A program made the position numbers and the translations under genes. 64,000 bases of DNA from Rhodosporidiobolus odoratus (taxonomy: Eukaryota > Basidiomycota > Microbotryomycetes > Sporidiobolales > Sporidiobolaceae): NCBI GenBank assembly GCA_034387635.1, contig JAOANU010000019.1, positions 186,001-250,000 on the forward strand, given 5' to 3'. Shown piece by piece: positions 22,410-34,207 of this stretch. The notes beneath the pieces are model-generated. The model saw only the letters and a program-made list of their open reading frames with translations, was not told the DNA's origin and did no database searches. Positions within the stretch are counted from its first letter, which is position 1, and the number at the start of each line of letters is the position of its first letter.

Positions 22410-23150
22410 ATGAACACCCTCAGGACACTCGTGCAACCCTCCCTGCGCTCGACTCGCAGCGCTACGCCCAGCGCACGTCAACTCCCTTGTCCCTCCGCAT
22501 CCGTCAGTTCGCGATCATCACCCGCCGTCTCGAGCCGACGAGCCGCGTCTTCCACCTCAACGAGCACATCAGAGTCATCTCCACCATCTCCCGGCCCGTC
22601 AGCGTCACACTACCTCGTCACCCTCCTACGTTCACCACTCCACCTCACCTCCTCCGTCTCATCGTCTATCCGATCTCTCGGCTTGTCAAAACGCCTCTCT
22701 TCCTCCATCGTTCCCGTCACACCCGAAAATGCCGGCTACATCGTCGCCGCCAAGGAACTCGTCGGCGTCAGGGCGGTCAGTGAGGCAGAGGTGAAGAAGT
22801 GGGCGAGCAAAGAATGGCGGGAACGCGAAGGCGAGGGGAGGCAGGGCGCCGGTATGCGAGTACGTGCGGATGCGACAGACAGGAGTGTCATCAGGGTGGG
22901 CAGTGAGCGGGCAAGGGGGGCAGAAAGGGGTTTCAGGGTGGTGCAGTAGGGCAGCAAGGTCGGGCAACTTGACACGTTTGAGCCTCGAGTTGCCGGGCAT
23001 GACAGCTTCTGGCGACGTGAGTACGTGCGACGGCCGAACAACACTGCTGAGGCGACTATCCGCCTAAACGTCACCCTTTGCCTCGTTGGCGTCTACTCCC
23101 CACCCCAAGGTCTCTCCAGATACGTTTCCGGCCAAGGAGTATCGAGCTAG
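22410..23150 (+). CDS. MRPL33: Mitochondrial large-subunit ribosomal protein uL30m
   Basis: Exon 1 22410-22859 and exon 2 22959-23150 (213 aa as modelled). The N-terminus (MNTLRTLVQPSLRSTRSATP) is Arg/Ser-rich and lacks acids, a mitochondrial targeting sequence. The uL30 core is unmistakable: SHYLVTLLRSPLHL, IRSLGLSKRLSSSIVPVTPE and AGYIVAAKELVGVRAV (about residues 70-130). The C-terminal Glu/Arg/Lys-rich helix is followed by VGQLDTFEPRVAGHDSFWRR from exon 2. The alternative of no splicing ends 30 codons after the donor at 22949. I prefer the spliced form because exon 2 looks coding, but the last about 40 residues are uncertain because another GTGAGT donor occurs within it. Confidence 0.82.
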
Positions 23151-24130
23151 GTCTCATCTCCTTCCCCCTGCGGGCTGAGACCGTGCAAGGATTATGCTAA
23201 GGGAAGACGCTCGCGCTATGTCAGGACGCTTTTTCGAGCGGTTCACCCTCTTCTCCAGTTCCTGTGTCGGGACCGCTTACTCCGCCTCATTGGCTGCAGA
23301 CCATGAAGACAATCAGGTCTCTTGCGGAACGTTGCCGAGCCATAACATCCGTAGACCCCTCACCTGGCCCTGCAATTGCCAACGCTTCGTAACGGACCTC
23401 GGCCCTCGTCTTCCGTTCAAAGTATCGGTGACTCAGTATTCAGGCAGCTCACGCCTCGTTGTGGCTTCGTTGCTCGAGTCGTCACCTCCAGTTCTCCGTA
23501 CTAAGCAGGCGAGCCACTGAGCCTTTTCGGACACGACAAAGTCGGGCGAAGCTGAACTCGCGCGCGCGCCACCTGTGCCCCCCCCCCCCCTCCCCCTTTT
23601 GGGAGGCGTGATCTCCCAAGCTGCGGTGCTGTTGCGGATCTGCGGCAAGCTGCAAGAATCTCTGCTTGGCTCCCCTGTCGTTCACTACGATCCGGTTCGT
23701 TCTTTTCCGCCCGCACTCGCCCTCTAGACGGTGTCTATGGGCCGTCCGTTGTGCACTGTCAGGAGGCAGTACCCAGGTCGTGCTCTCGGTGCCATACCTT
23801 ACCATGATCAGCCTACGCTCGTACACTCAGGCGCTGAGCAATTCCGGACCTTCCCAATCGAGGCTTGTGCTTGCGGATTTGATGTTGCTACGCTCCGCTG
23901 ACACGTCCGCGCCAGCATCACAGAGCAACCGTTCTGCTGGAAGCGGCGCCGTCGGCCCCTGTTACCAATCTGCGCACGGCAGAAAGAACAGAAGCCCGGC
24001 AAAGCCTGGTTCCGGCGATTGAACTGGGAAGTGGGACTACTGCTTTTGGTCAACTACAAGCTGATAGATGTACAGGTACAAGGAAGGAGAGGACAATTTG
24101 CAAGCGCCATCGTCTCCTCAAGCGGTGGAA
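23151..24130. other. Long intergenic region between MRPL33 and the NDUFA4-like gene
   Basis: About 1 kb with scattered short frames on both strands but no motif or splice-supported gene. It contains an alternating GC run followed by a C13 run at 23578-23590. Nothing else seen. Confidence 0.35.
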
Positions 24131-24133
24131 AGA

Positions 24134-24168
24134 AAGGACGAAAAAGGACGAAAAAGGACGAAAAAGGA
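24134..24168. repeat. 10-bp tandem repeat in the NDUFA4-like 3' region
   Basis: The unit AAAAAGGACG is repeated about three and a half times, starting some 60 bases past the NDUFA4-like stop. On the transcribed strand it reads as a U-rich repeated element and could affect 3'-end formation, but that is speculative. Confidence 0.7.
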
Positions 24169-24224
24169 GAGCTAGGAAGAGAAACAAGCAAGCAACCCCA
24201 TGCCCGAGTTCAAGCCTCAAACCC

Positions 24225-25142
24225 TCAATGCTCGACACTCCTCTCCTTCCACCCCCCCGTATCCTTCTGGCCCTCGCGATCAAACGTCGCAAGCGTCTTC
24301 TCCTTGGCCCTCTTGACAGCGTTTTCCTTGGCCGTGGTCGACGTGTGCGATAGTTTGGGTTGTGGGTCTTCGTCTGACGAGTGCATATTGAAGAGGGCGC
24401 GGGGGTTGGGGACCGAGTGACGGCTGGACCAGAAGTCGGGATTGGCGGAGTAAAGCTGCAGGCGAGGAGAGGGGGAAAAGGATCGCGAGGATCGCAAAGG
24501 AGCATGGCGGGGAAGAGAGATCTGGGTCAGCGTGGAGTAGTTGCGGTAGTACGCGTTTGATCGAAAGGGGGAAGGCGGCAGGCGCTGTTAGGTCAAGGGG
24601 AAAAAGACATACTTTGGTGTTTTGAGCCTGCTCAACCTTGTTCCATGGGTCTGGCGTCTGTTTCTTCTTGATGACGACGTCGGACTGCGTATGGAACGGA
24701 CGAGCAGGTTCAGTATCCCCGGCTTCTAGGAGAGCAGACCTCGAAGGCAATTAGGCGGGGAGGTCGACGCTTTTCCGTTCCAGTTCTCAAGCTGATAAAG
24801 AAGCGATAATTCTGGCTTACCGAGTGCCTGAGGTAGTGCGCTCCAAAGGCTGATAGAAGCGAGGGCCGGGACAATGGAGCATCAGCCTGGGGTGACTTCG
24901 CAGGACGGGAAGAGGGAAAAGTGGGGAAAGCTCACCCAAAGCGCCACACACACCGACACCGACAGCGGCGCTGCGAGAGCATTGAGGAGGAACGTGAGTA
25001 AGCTGGTCGACCTGATCCCCAACAACAGGTGTGCGGGAAGGTATGCTTCGCTTTTAGGTGGGGAAGTGGAGGGAAGAGGAGAGACTTACAAAAGGGGAGT
25101 GAGAGCAGGGTCGCGCTTGAGCATACGTCCGACAGCAGCCAT
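24225..25142 (-). CDS. NDUFA4-like respiratory-complex subunit with C-terminal extension
   Basis: Five exons on the minus strand: 25142-25090, 24970-24936, 24849-24821, 24684-24613 and 24455-24225 (139 aa). Start MAAVGRMLKRDPALTPLF matches the KHPSLIPLF-type N-terminus of the MLRQ/NDUFA4 family. A Gly/Ala/Val transmembrane helix follows (AAVGVGVCGALAFGAHYLR), then VVIKKKQTPDPWNKVEQAQ and LYSANPDFWSSR, equivalent to the NPEPWN and KFYSVN blocks. NDUFA4 was first assigned to complex I and is now regarded as a complex IV (cytochrome oxidase) subunit, anchored in the inner mitochondrial membrane. The fungal protein has about 55-60 extra hydrophilic residues after the conserved part. Very short exons (29-72 nt) make it easy to miss by gene finders. 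Confidence 0.83.
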
Positions 25143-25527
25143 AGTGGTGTGCTTGAGTCTGATTTGCTGGTGAGAGATAAGAAGAGTGTGATGGAGGAAA
25201 GGAAGAAGAGCTTTCTCTCGGCTCCCCCACTTTCGAACCTCGTGCGAAGCTGAAACAGCCGGAACAAGGTCCAGCATGCAGCAGCGCTACTCTTGCACTG
25301 TACCAGAGTTAGATGGCAAAGACGCCGTGCCCCTTGAAAGACGGCGTGCGCCAGAGAGGAGACCAGACTTTTTTTCTTCTTTTTACCAAACTCCCGCCTC
25401 GAGTCGTCCTCGCCTCTTCAGCTACAGCGAATGCGGTACCGCTTTTCCAGTGCATGCTTAGACTCTGAAGACCCGACTTAAGAGAAAGTTGCCTCGGGAT
25501 CGTTTCGAATGCAGCCTGGTAACCCGT
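25143..25527. other. Intergenic region between CWF19 3' end and the NDUFA4-like gene
   Basis: About 385 bases; the downstream side of CWF19 and upstream side of the NDUFA4-like gene, both minus strand. No additional gene seen. Confidence 0.4.
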
Positions 25528-28500
25528 TCATCCCTTAATCGACTTCGTCCAGTCAAACTTGTCGTATTTCTTCCTGAATTGTTCCACCCTCTCCGAGTTG
25601 TCCCTTCGGTCGACGCGGCGGGGTTTCCTCCAAGCTTTGGGCGGCAGGTGAAGAAGGTTACCGATGACTTCTTGGGCGAAGTAGCTGCGTAGCAGGAAGA
25701 TGTTTAGCATTCAGTCTCAGTGGACCTGCCCAAGGGGACGGTGTGAAAAGGAAAGCAACTGACGGAGGGAACTCGCCACCACCCTTATCTCCCAACTCGC
25801 CCCTTGAAATCTCACCGTCCAGATCCCGATCCGGCTCGTCATCAACGCCCTCAATGATATGTCCGTAGCCCTTCTCTCCCTTATAGTCGAACTGGATGGC
25901 AAAGTACGGAAGGTTTGGGACGAGGGAACGGCGGAAGGGGCGGGAGGGGGAGAAGGAAATGAGCTTTTTGTGTTGGGACCATTCGGATTCGGAAGACATG
26001 ATCGCTTCCTGTACATGGACAACGTAAACGAGTAAGGGGGGTCAGTGAGGCTGCAGGTGACGGTAGTGCGCATGAGAGGGTGCGGGGAGGAGAACAAGGG
26101 TGATGAGTACGCACCTGGAAGTAGATTGGTAGCTGGTCGAACATGTCGAAGTCGACAGGGATGCACTCGATGTAGCTATGCTTCTGATACTTGTGCGTCG
26201 TGATTGTCTCGAAGAAGACGACGCCCTTATTCTCCTCAGCAAACATCTGCATGAGGGTCTTCATGAAGTTCTGTGCAGCAAGAGAGTACAAGTTAGTCTA
26301 CCTGCGCTAAATTCCAATCGTATGGGCAGATTGAGGAGGCAATTGTCCTATACGACGCACCTTGATCTCGTCCCATCCCTCTTCCTCGTCGATCTCAAGG
26401 CAACTGAGGTGGTGCTGAACCGGGACAATACGGCAATGGCCGGGTACGAGTTCCTCGGTTTCCATGAGGCCGAGGTAGGTACGAGTACCGAGCGCCGCAA
26501 CGGCAGATTTAGGCGGTTGACCTTCATCGGAGAAGCAGAGGGTGCAGCTGCGATAGGTGTAGACAGGATTAGCGAAAAGAGAAGAAGCAAGGTGGCGTAG
26601 GGACCGTAGAAGCAGTTGGTTATCGAAGCCAAGAGTCGAGTGAGCGCGAAAGGTTGAGGATGTACCTGTCAAGCGCTTTCTTCGTGCGCGCATAGTCTGC
26701 AAATCGAGAGAGAGAAAAGATACGGGTCAGTAAAAACAGCCCACTTTGCAGCAATTCCTCGGGTGTACGTCGCGGGTGGCAGTGAGTCAAGCTGCAAAGC
26801 GTGGGGGCAAAGCCAAGCGAATCAAGCGCACCGTTGATAGCAAACTGCCTCTTCATCGTCTCACTCTTCCCCTTCCTCCTCGCCAGCCTTTCGGCATTCT
26901 CATCAATGTAATCCAGGTCCGTCTTATACCTCGCATCCGTCGCAATGCGGCTCGCAACTTCGGCGTCAAGACTCTTCTGGTCGTTCATACCACCAGAGAA
27001 GCGTTCTTGTCGCACGAGGTCGCTCAGGGAGAGGGCGTCGTCGTCTGCGGCGTGGCGAATCACTTCACCGGTTTTTGGGTCATGAGATTGGAAAACCTGG
27101 AGGGGAGAACGAGAAAATGGTAAACTTCATGAACGCAGAGCTCTTAAGCGTGATTCCTGCAGGATGCCTCCATCGCCTTAGCCATGACGAAGCGGCCGTA
27201 AGAATGGCTATCGAGGGAAAAGAACTGCGCACCTTCTCCTTCTTCCCCCTGCCTCCCTTTCGCTTCCTGTCCTCTTCCTCCCTATCCGCATGAGCTGTAC
27301 CGATCCCGGTATCATACAGCCGCCCTCTCCCGTCCAACGTCGGGAGGACCTGTACATCTTTCCCTTGCATAGCGCTCCCGCCCAATGTAGTCTGCATTCC
27401 TTCTTTCTCCTGCACTGCCGGTCCCGCCGCCTGAGACCGCTTGAGCTCTCGATCGTACTCTGCTTCGAGGGCGGTGGACTCGTCCGAGTCCATCAGCTTA
27501 GCTTTGAGGACGCGGGCTTGGAGCTTGTTCAGCTCGGATTGGGAGAGAATCGGGGCAGACGAGCCCCCAGCGGCACCTGACGAGGAAGCAGGATTGGCGG
27601 AGACCGCAGGTCCAGTAGACGTAGGATCCGGGTTGAGTACGGTAGACTGCGATAGCTGTGACGGGTGGCGTGGGGTGTGAGAGATGGGAGGGGTGAAGAC
27701 GGAAGGGACGGGGGTAGACGGGCGAGAGTTGCCTGAAATCGACACAGAGGACGTCGATCGCGCAAGTCCAGGAGGCGCAGGCTGCTGTAGGGTGGGAGCC
27801 TCTCCGGGGCGGCGGAACGCTTGTCGGGAAGAAGGGCGTGATCCAGGCTCGCTTTCCATGTCGGTGAAGACGAACTTGCGCCCGCCTCCATCGGCGGTCA
27901 AGCCAAGCGGCGTTTGCGGACGCGAATCACGTCTCCCTCCAGGTCCCCATCCGCCACGGCGAGAGGATCGCTCGTCAAGAATCCGCCTTTCCTCCCTAGC
28001 TTCATCGAATGCCCCGAGGCTGCCGTAGCGTTCCATCGCGACTTCTTCGATAGGTCTGCCCTCCTCGTCTGCGGCTTCGTACGTACGACGAAGCTTCGTC
28101 ATGCGCCACGCGGACCCAGAAGAACCGGGGGCGGGAGAGGCCGTGGATGGAGCAGCGGCTGAAGGGGTAGCTGGGGAAGGAGTCGGCGCGCCCTGCCAGT
28201 AGGCCTTGTTGAGTTCGCGAGAGGACTGGCCCATCGTATCCTGCAGGGCGAGAGCTTAGTCAATCAGAAGCTACGACGGCAAGGAAGGAACGCACCGTTG
28301 GATCGACCTTTTCCTTCTTTTCCTTCTTCTTCCTTTCGGTTCCGAACCCGCCAAAGTAGTCCGCCTCGTTCCCGCCGTCTCCCTCTGCTCCACCCAGACC
28401 GAACATACCACCACCGCGGCTGTTACTGCCCCCGACGTCTCCTTCGCCGTACCCCTCCGTCATGTCTTCCGTCTCAAGACGTCGCAGCCCTTGCGCAGTT

Positions 28501-28835
28501 GGCATCGATCCAACAGAGAAGGTACCAACGGTATCAACAGGCGGCTGTGTAGGCGCCTCTTGCGGCTTCTCTACCCACTCGTCCTCGTCGTCGTGAACCG
28601 GTTCCTTTCCCTTCTTCGAGCTGGAGTGTCGATGTGATCGACCGCTTGATGAGTGTTTGCTGCTTCGCCTCCTGTCATCGTCGCCGTCGTTCGAGCGGTG
28701 CTTCTTCTTGTCCCGCGATTCGCCTTCGTCATCTCTAGACGAGCGATGAGACGAGCGCGAGTGCTTCTGAGACGAGCGCAAGTGTTTCTTGAACGAGGAT
28801 GAGTGATGCTCTTCTGAGCGTGAGTGTGATCCCAT
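25528..28835 (-). CDS. CWF19: Spliceosome-associated protein Cwf19 (CWF19L2-type, CwfJ family)
   Basis: Eight exons on the minus strand: 28835-28296, 28240-27233, 27096-26832, 26696-26666, 26547-26361, 26270-26115, 26008-25764 and 25684-25528 (862 aa). The N-terminus is an Arg/Ser/His/Lys-rich SR-like domain. A central linker leads to VFQSHDPKTGEVIRHAADDD and LVRQERFSGG. The CwfJ C-terminal-1 domain (HIT-like) has CTLCFSDE, GTRTYLGLMETEEL and PGHCRIVPVQHHLS. The CwfJ C-terminal-2 domain has TTHKYQKHSYIECIPVDFD and GGGEFPPYFAQEVIGNLL. Cwf19 joins late spliceosomes and acts in intron-lariat turnover together with the Dbr1/Drn1 pathway. All family domains are present and in order. One exon is only 31 nt. 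Confidence 0.95.
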
Positions 28836-29987
28836 GTTGTCGTTTCTCTAGATAAGTAGCTGTACGGAGTAGTGAGGTTGATGCCAAGTTGCGGGGAGCG
28901 AAGGCGGTTTGTTTCCGAACCTTCATCGTCGCTATTCCACGATCACTCGTCTGCGTTCTGAAGCTGCGGTACCAGTCGAGTATCGTCGCTTCGGCCCCCA
29001 TGCGAGCCACACCGCGTCCTCAGGGTGTCACCGCTGGACCATGTCCGCCGATGGATTCTGGCGCATCGGTACGGGATATCGGTTATAGAGGTACGCCGCT
29101 TCCTTGAGTATATCTTGCTTGTGGCATGCTGATCCATACCTCCACACCCTTGTGCCCTCGTACGGCCGACCCCGAGGCTGAAAAGCTAGTCCCGCTGGTT
29201 TCACTGGCGCGCGCTCATCCAGCGATATCACCTTTGCCCGAGCTGCTGAGCTGCTCGAGGCTGCACATTAAAGCTGTGCTGAGGGTGCGGCAGCGGCAGC
29301 ATACCATTGAAGGCCGGCGAGCCCCTGCGAGCTCAACGTGTGCCGGCAAGACCCCTCGATTTTTCTTCTGATGTTCTTGCCGAATCTAAGCCATCTCGAC
29401 CATGCCTTTCGAGCTTCTTTTTGGCAGGGCTTCTGCGTCTACAACCTACTGCCTACCACCGACTTCACCGCCTCGGGGTCCCGATCAGCTCCACCCAAAT
29501 TATGCTTTTCCTCCTCTGCGTCCCATCAACAATCCTTTCTGCGCGTATCGACTTTCCTCTCGCGAGTCCTAGGTCGCCTGTATCCCTCGCAGCGCGTGCA
29601 GTGTTCTCATTTAAGACTCTCGTTGCTGCCAGTACGCAGGATTCAGTGCCGCGCTGCAATAATCGCTCCTCTAGCGACTTCACCTTGCACCGACCTCGCA
29701 CTCATCTCTCATTTCTTCAAGTAAAGCGCTCCTCACTACACCGCACTTCTTGCCTATCCGCGCCCAGTCCGACTCCTGGCGCTTTTCCACCGCATCGCCA
29801 GCTTCAACCACACTTCAAGCAATTTTTCTACCGAGACCAATCCCGCGCAAATCCCGCGGCTTCGGGCGGACCGCTCGAGGTGCCGTCACCCACACCAAAG
29901 ATGCGGTTGTTCCTGCGCGGTCTCTCTTCCTAACGTTTTCGCCGTTGGTCCTCCCACTCAATAGCACACTGGTCTTATCGAGTCAAC
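28836..29987. other. Divergent intergenic region, CWF19 / unrecognised small gene
   Basis: About 1.15 kb. A 208-codon open frame (29307-29933) overlaps others of equal quality and has no motif or ortholog-like feature, so it is not called. The part just before 29988 is C/T-rich as expected of a promoter and 5' leader. Confidence 0.35.
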
Positions 29988-30723
29988 ATGCCGCAACCTC
30001 CAAGTCGAGCTGGGCGACAACACTCAAACGTCAACAAGCTGCTGCGCCAGGCAGCTGCTGGGTCGGCGGCCGCTGCTGGCAGAGAGCGGGCTAGCGCTGC
30101 TGGTTATGGCTCCAACGCACAGTGCGCTTCCTCCTTCTCCAATCGAGGCAGCCTTAAGTCTGATATCTCCTCTCATGATTGATCCTGTTGATTCGCAGGT
30201 CACCCGATATCTCAGGCGCTGCTGAAGTCGCTCAGGACAAGATCAACAAAATGAGCCCGACGCAACAGTTCGAGTTGGCGAAGAAGTGGTACTTCCACGA
30301 GAACGAGTGCGAAGACTGGGAAAAGATAGCTGGCGCTGACCTGTGGTCAATCTTGGGCGCCAACGGCCCCAATCTACAAAGGCGTATCATTGAGAAACAT
30401 GCGGAGGAAAGGCGGGGCCAAGCGAGCAGCTCGGCGACACGCTCAGGACCCGCAAATGAAGAAGAGGGCAATATGGTGGGTTCGTCCGTCCTTCATCGTG
30501 GTCTCTAGTGACCCTCGCTGATGTTGCATTGTGACCCTGTTGCAGAGGGCTCTTGGGAAGGTAAGGCGCATTTTCACCGCTGTATGTCGGCCCCTGTTGC
30601 TTCTGACCCTCAAGATCTTTCACGCTGTAGGGTTCTCGGTTCTCAGCATCGGAGCTCTACGGTACCGGCCGGCGAATGCAAATCTACGGTCGCCTTCCTT
30701 CCACGACAGCTGAGGGCTGGTAG
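29988..30723 (+). CDS. Unrecognised small basic protein (paralogue of the broken gene next to it)
   Basis: Four exons: 29988-30121, 30199-30475, 30546-30560 and 30631-30723 (172 aa). All junctions are GT-AG and keep frame. The N-terminus is Ala/Gly/Gln/Arg-rich, then a compact helical segment with many aromatics: QQFELAKKWYFHENECEDWE then KIAGADLWSILG. The third exon is 15 nt (RALGK), and the last encodes SELYGTGRRMQIYGRLPSTT. Both the RALGK exon and the SELYG-GRR-IYG terminus recur in the neighbouring copy, which supports the model. I do not recognise the family. No signal peptide, transmembrane segment or catalytic motif is visible. The small size, Gln/Ala-rich start and aromatic helix could suit a nucleic-acid or protein-binding role, but this is guesswork. 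Confidence 0.6.
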
Positions 30724-30959
30724 TCTCTGCGTTCGCCCGTAATGTTATCCCTTCGCACGCTTCCCCTCATCGACAGAGTCGAGCTTCGGAGTGGTCGAGT
30801 CCCCGTACAGCCAAGGTATACCTCATCGAAAATAACGCGATTAGCGGGCTTCGAGTTGCGCGAACGCCTTCCCGATTTATCGCATCTCCCGCCTACCAAC
30901 GCTGAACGCTTGCCTTCGCATCTGTGCTACAGTTTTGCTACGTCTGAATCGGTCATGCA

Positions 30960-31648
30960 TAGAGCTCGAGGTGTATCGTTGTGAGTAGGCCTGGGGCTCG
31001 ACGATTGCATGCAGGCCCGCCTCAGCATCGACCATGTTGTGACCATCTTGGGAGCGGCGAAGCAAGCACCGCTCATTGTACCACCGCTGGACGAATATAG
31101 CTCACGCACAGGCCTACACCGAGCTTCGGCCGAGAAAACCGATTCAAAACTGACAAACACTGCGCGACCCGAACGACCCAGAATTGACGGACTCGGAGAA
31201 GAAGGCTGCTCGTAGTATAGTGGAACACGCGGCTGCAGGTCACCACGGTCCGAATGCCGTGAGTACAGGAGTGAATCGCCAGTGCGATCATTCAGGGGAG
31301 GAGCAGGCGAGGCTGGCCGATCGAAGAAGGCAGGAAGAAGAGGAGGATCAGGCCTTCGATGAGGACTTTGGCGAACCACTGATGCAGATGGTAAGCTATC
31401 TCTCAGTCCGCGCTCGGCAGCACGAGCTGACGCTTCGACTTCACTCGGCAGCAATCGCAAAGGCAAAGGGCACTTGGGAAGGTCAGCTCATTTTTTGCTT
31501 TTTTGCGCTTGCCCGCTGCATCTTCGTTTCAGCCTGAAGCATAGACAGCTGACTGGATCCTTCTCGTAGCACCTCGACCTTATCCACTCCGAGCTGTACG
31601 GAAGCGGGCGTCGAGCCGCAATCTACGGGTACCGCAGAGGCTGGTAAA
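30960..31648 (+). pseudogene. Tandem relative of the 30 kb gene, apparently broken
   Basis: The 3' half mirrors the preceding gene. An exon ends SIVEHAAAGHHGPNA. A charged exon (31299-31391) reads GEEQARLADRRRQEEEE and ends PLMQM. A short exon reads QSQRQRALGK (31453-31482), and a last exon reads IHSELYGSGRRAAIYGYRRG, ending at TAA 31646-31648. The same intron positions and the shared RALGK and SELYG-GRR-IYG blocks show common descent. Upstream, the frame leading into DPNDPELTDSEKKAARS is interrupted by a TGA at about 31150, and I could not find a splice route around it or a clear start. It may be a pseudogene, or its 5' exons may be mis-modelled. Confidence 0.5.
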
Positions 31649-32155
31649 GCTGGCATTTTTTGGCGGGAAGGCTGGACCTCGCGTTATCCCTTGTACGACT
31701 GTCCCCTAGTACCCTGTCAACCCCTGTCAGCCCAGTTGGCAGCGAGGGTAAAGCGCGAGAATCTGGCGAGCATGCAAACGGCCTTGCAGCACTTTGCAAG
31801 CTTGGGAAGAAATACTCTGGGTTTGGCTGCGCGCATGACTGACCCGGTGCTGACAAGGGTAAAGCTCGATACCGACATTGAGTTGTGTCTGGCATCTGAG
31901 CCAGGACGCAGCACACAGAGGCTGCAGAGCGGAAAGGACGGCATACAAGCCGATGACAGAGCGTACGATGTCAGGAAGGCGCCAGAGCAGGGTCGTCGAA
32001 CGACCTACCGATCAGAGAATACGATGAGAAGCTGTCGATCGCCGCCGGACGGTGCAGGCGACGCTCGCAACGAGTCGAGCAAGGAAAGGCGAGCCGGTTC
32101 GAAACCCGAGGATAGTCTTCATGACGCCTCGTCATGGGTGGGAGGGTTCGTCTAA
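31649..32155 (+). other. Open frame downstream of the broken tandem copy
   Basis: A long stop-free stretch continues in the same frame after the TAA at 31648. It includes a helical part (KRENLASMQTALQHFASLGR) and then an Arg/Ser/Asp-rich tail ending at 32155. No ATG-initiated start fits well and no family is recognised. It could be an exon of another member of this small cluster or non-coding. Confidence 0.25.
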
Positions 32156-32445
32156 GGTACCGTGTGAGCCTGAGACTAATGAGCCAGGCAGGGCAGACGG
32201 CTTCAAGTGATAGTTATCCATCAAGACAGTCTGCGAACGAAGGCATGAGCGAGAGGGGGATAAGTAGCTCTGAAGAGGCGCACCCTATACCCAGATCAAT
32301 CCTCCCCCTGTTCCTTCCAGTGGTGACTTATGATCCTGTCCGTATTTGCGGAGACGAGTAGTGTGCGACGAGAAGAGAAGCAAGAGTCGGCTTTCGCCGC
32401 CTCCTACGTCGCTCGATCAAGTCTGATAGACATACAAGAGGCAGC

Positions 32446-34207
32446 ATGGACGCCAATACAACTGCTGCTACCGTTACAGCTGGGCCGCAGCCTTCCAAAC
32501 TACCTTCCTCACTTGTTCTCGCACCTCCGGTCATGGTAAGCCTACATTCCCGCTCTTCTCTCAGGCGGGCGGGACTGACCTTGAGCACGTCAACTAGAGC
32601 ACTTTCAAGCCGGCAAAGGTCTTCCGCAGTCACAACGCTGCGGAAAAGTCGTTCACCAGCTTGAGTTTCGACTCCAAAGGGGAGATGCTCATCACAAGCG
32701 GTGAGGACGAGACGATGCAACTGTTTGACGTGCGGTCTGGCAAGTGAGTCCTACGCTCGCCCATCCCAAGTCCGTGCGGCGCCCGAACCTGCGTAATTAC
32801 TGAACTTGCTACCCCACTTCCTCTCTTTTTTTCTTACGCAGGCACGTCAAGCAGCTATACTCTAAAAAGTACGGCGTACACCTCGCTCGATTTACACACA
32901 AGAGTTCGACCATCATCCATGCCAGTACGAAAGGGAACGGTAGGCTAAGTCTATGTCCCGGCGTTCTCCTTCCTCCGCTGAAACCGTCCCTATTCCCAGA
33001 CGATATTCGATATCTGAGTCTGCATGACAACAACTACCTGCGATACTTCAAGGGGCATCAGAAACAGTGAGCTGCGAGTCTATCAACCCACTCAGGTTCC
33101 TTTGCTCAGGTCGCATTTTTCAGGGTTGTGTCCCTCGCCATGTCCCCACAGAACGACACATTCCTCTCAGGTGCAGCAGACGACACCGTGCGACACTGGG
33201 ATCTTCGGACACCTAATGCCCTAGTCAGTCCGTTATGCGTTTTCTCTTCCTTCGGAGCACTCATAGTCACGTGTGCAGGGCATGCTCAACGTCGCTGGCC
33301 ACCCCTGTGTCGCTTATGACCCTTCCGGCTCCGTCTTTGCCATTGTCCTCAACCTCCGCTCTACCGTTATGATGTATGATACAGCCAACTACGATAAACA
33401 GCCTTTCCTCTGCGTCCATATCGATGACCCGATTCTACGAGACCGAACCTACCCACCTAGAACGCCAATCTACACCAGCTGTCAGTTTAGCAACGACGGG
33501 AAGTGGCTCCTGGTAGGTACAAGCGGGGATGTACACTATGTGTTGGATTCCTTCGAGGGAAACGTCGTGGCTCGGTTAGAGTGTGCGTTCCTTCTCGCTC
33601 CTTTCAAGCCTGGCCCTCAGGCTCACGTCCACCTTGACTGCTCCAGGCCCCTCCGATCGAATTGCTATGGGCCTAGAACGGCCCATAGCGCCGCCTCACG
33701 ACCGCCCGATGGAACCTCAAGCCGGAATTTCTGCAGAAGAAGTTAAATGGTCGCCAGATGGTCGTTTCGTGATCTCCGGTGCGTATTACCGTCCTTTGCG
33801 ATCATAGATTTTCCGCTAACGTCGCTTTCTCTGACAGGCTCCATCGATGGCAAGATGCATATCTGGGATGTTGCCCCTCCCGACAGCGAGCGCGAGAAGC
33901 TTTACCCGACTCGACCACCTCCAGGGCCAAAGTGCACGTTGCACCCGATACGAAGCACGGAGGGTCACGCGGGAGGACCGAGTCGGGCGGTCGCCTTTAA
34001 TCCGAAGAAGGCTATGGTGGCGAGTGCTGGGTTTGAGTTGGTGAGTGGATCTATCTTTGGTCTATTTTCTTCCAGCTCGCTTTCTTTGCGGGCGGGGGAA
34101 AACAAGTGGCTTTGTGTTATTGACTGTTCGTCGACTTCTTTGCGGCGCAGGCTTTCTGGTTACCGGAACTCGAACCTTCGACGAAAGCGGCGGAGCCGGA
34201 AACGTAG
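32446..34207 (+). CDS. SWD2: COMPASS / cleavage-factor WD40 subunit Swd2 (WDR82)
   Basis: Nine exons: 32446-32535, 32598-32743, 32842-32939, 33000-33066, 33124-33223, 33279-33582, 33647-33778, 33838-34040 and 34151-34207 (398 aa). The WD40 propeller starts at [20 protein letters not shown]. Repeats include [58 protein letters not shown] and [20 protein letters not shown] followed by IWDV. The last blade ([20 protein letters not shown]) leads to a short tail. Swd2/WDR82 is shared by the Set1/COMPASS H3K4 methyltransferase, which it targets to transcribing Pol II, and by the cleavage/polyadenylation APT complex. The family lengths and the characteristic KVFR start agree. An extra N-terminal about 30 residues are low complexity. 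Confidence 0.93.

Noticed and set aside
29307..29933. A 208-codon plus-strand frame upstream of the 30 kb gene
   Set aside because: No motif, strongly Ser/Pro/Leu-biased as expected of C/T-rich promoter DNA, and equal-length frames overlap it.
32085..32120. GGTTCGAAACC, resembling a tRNA B-box
   Set aside because: No A-box at the right spacing and no cloverleaf upstream.
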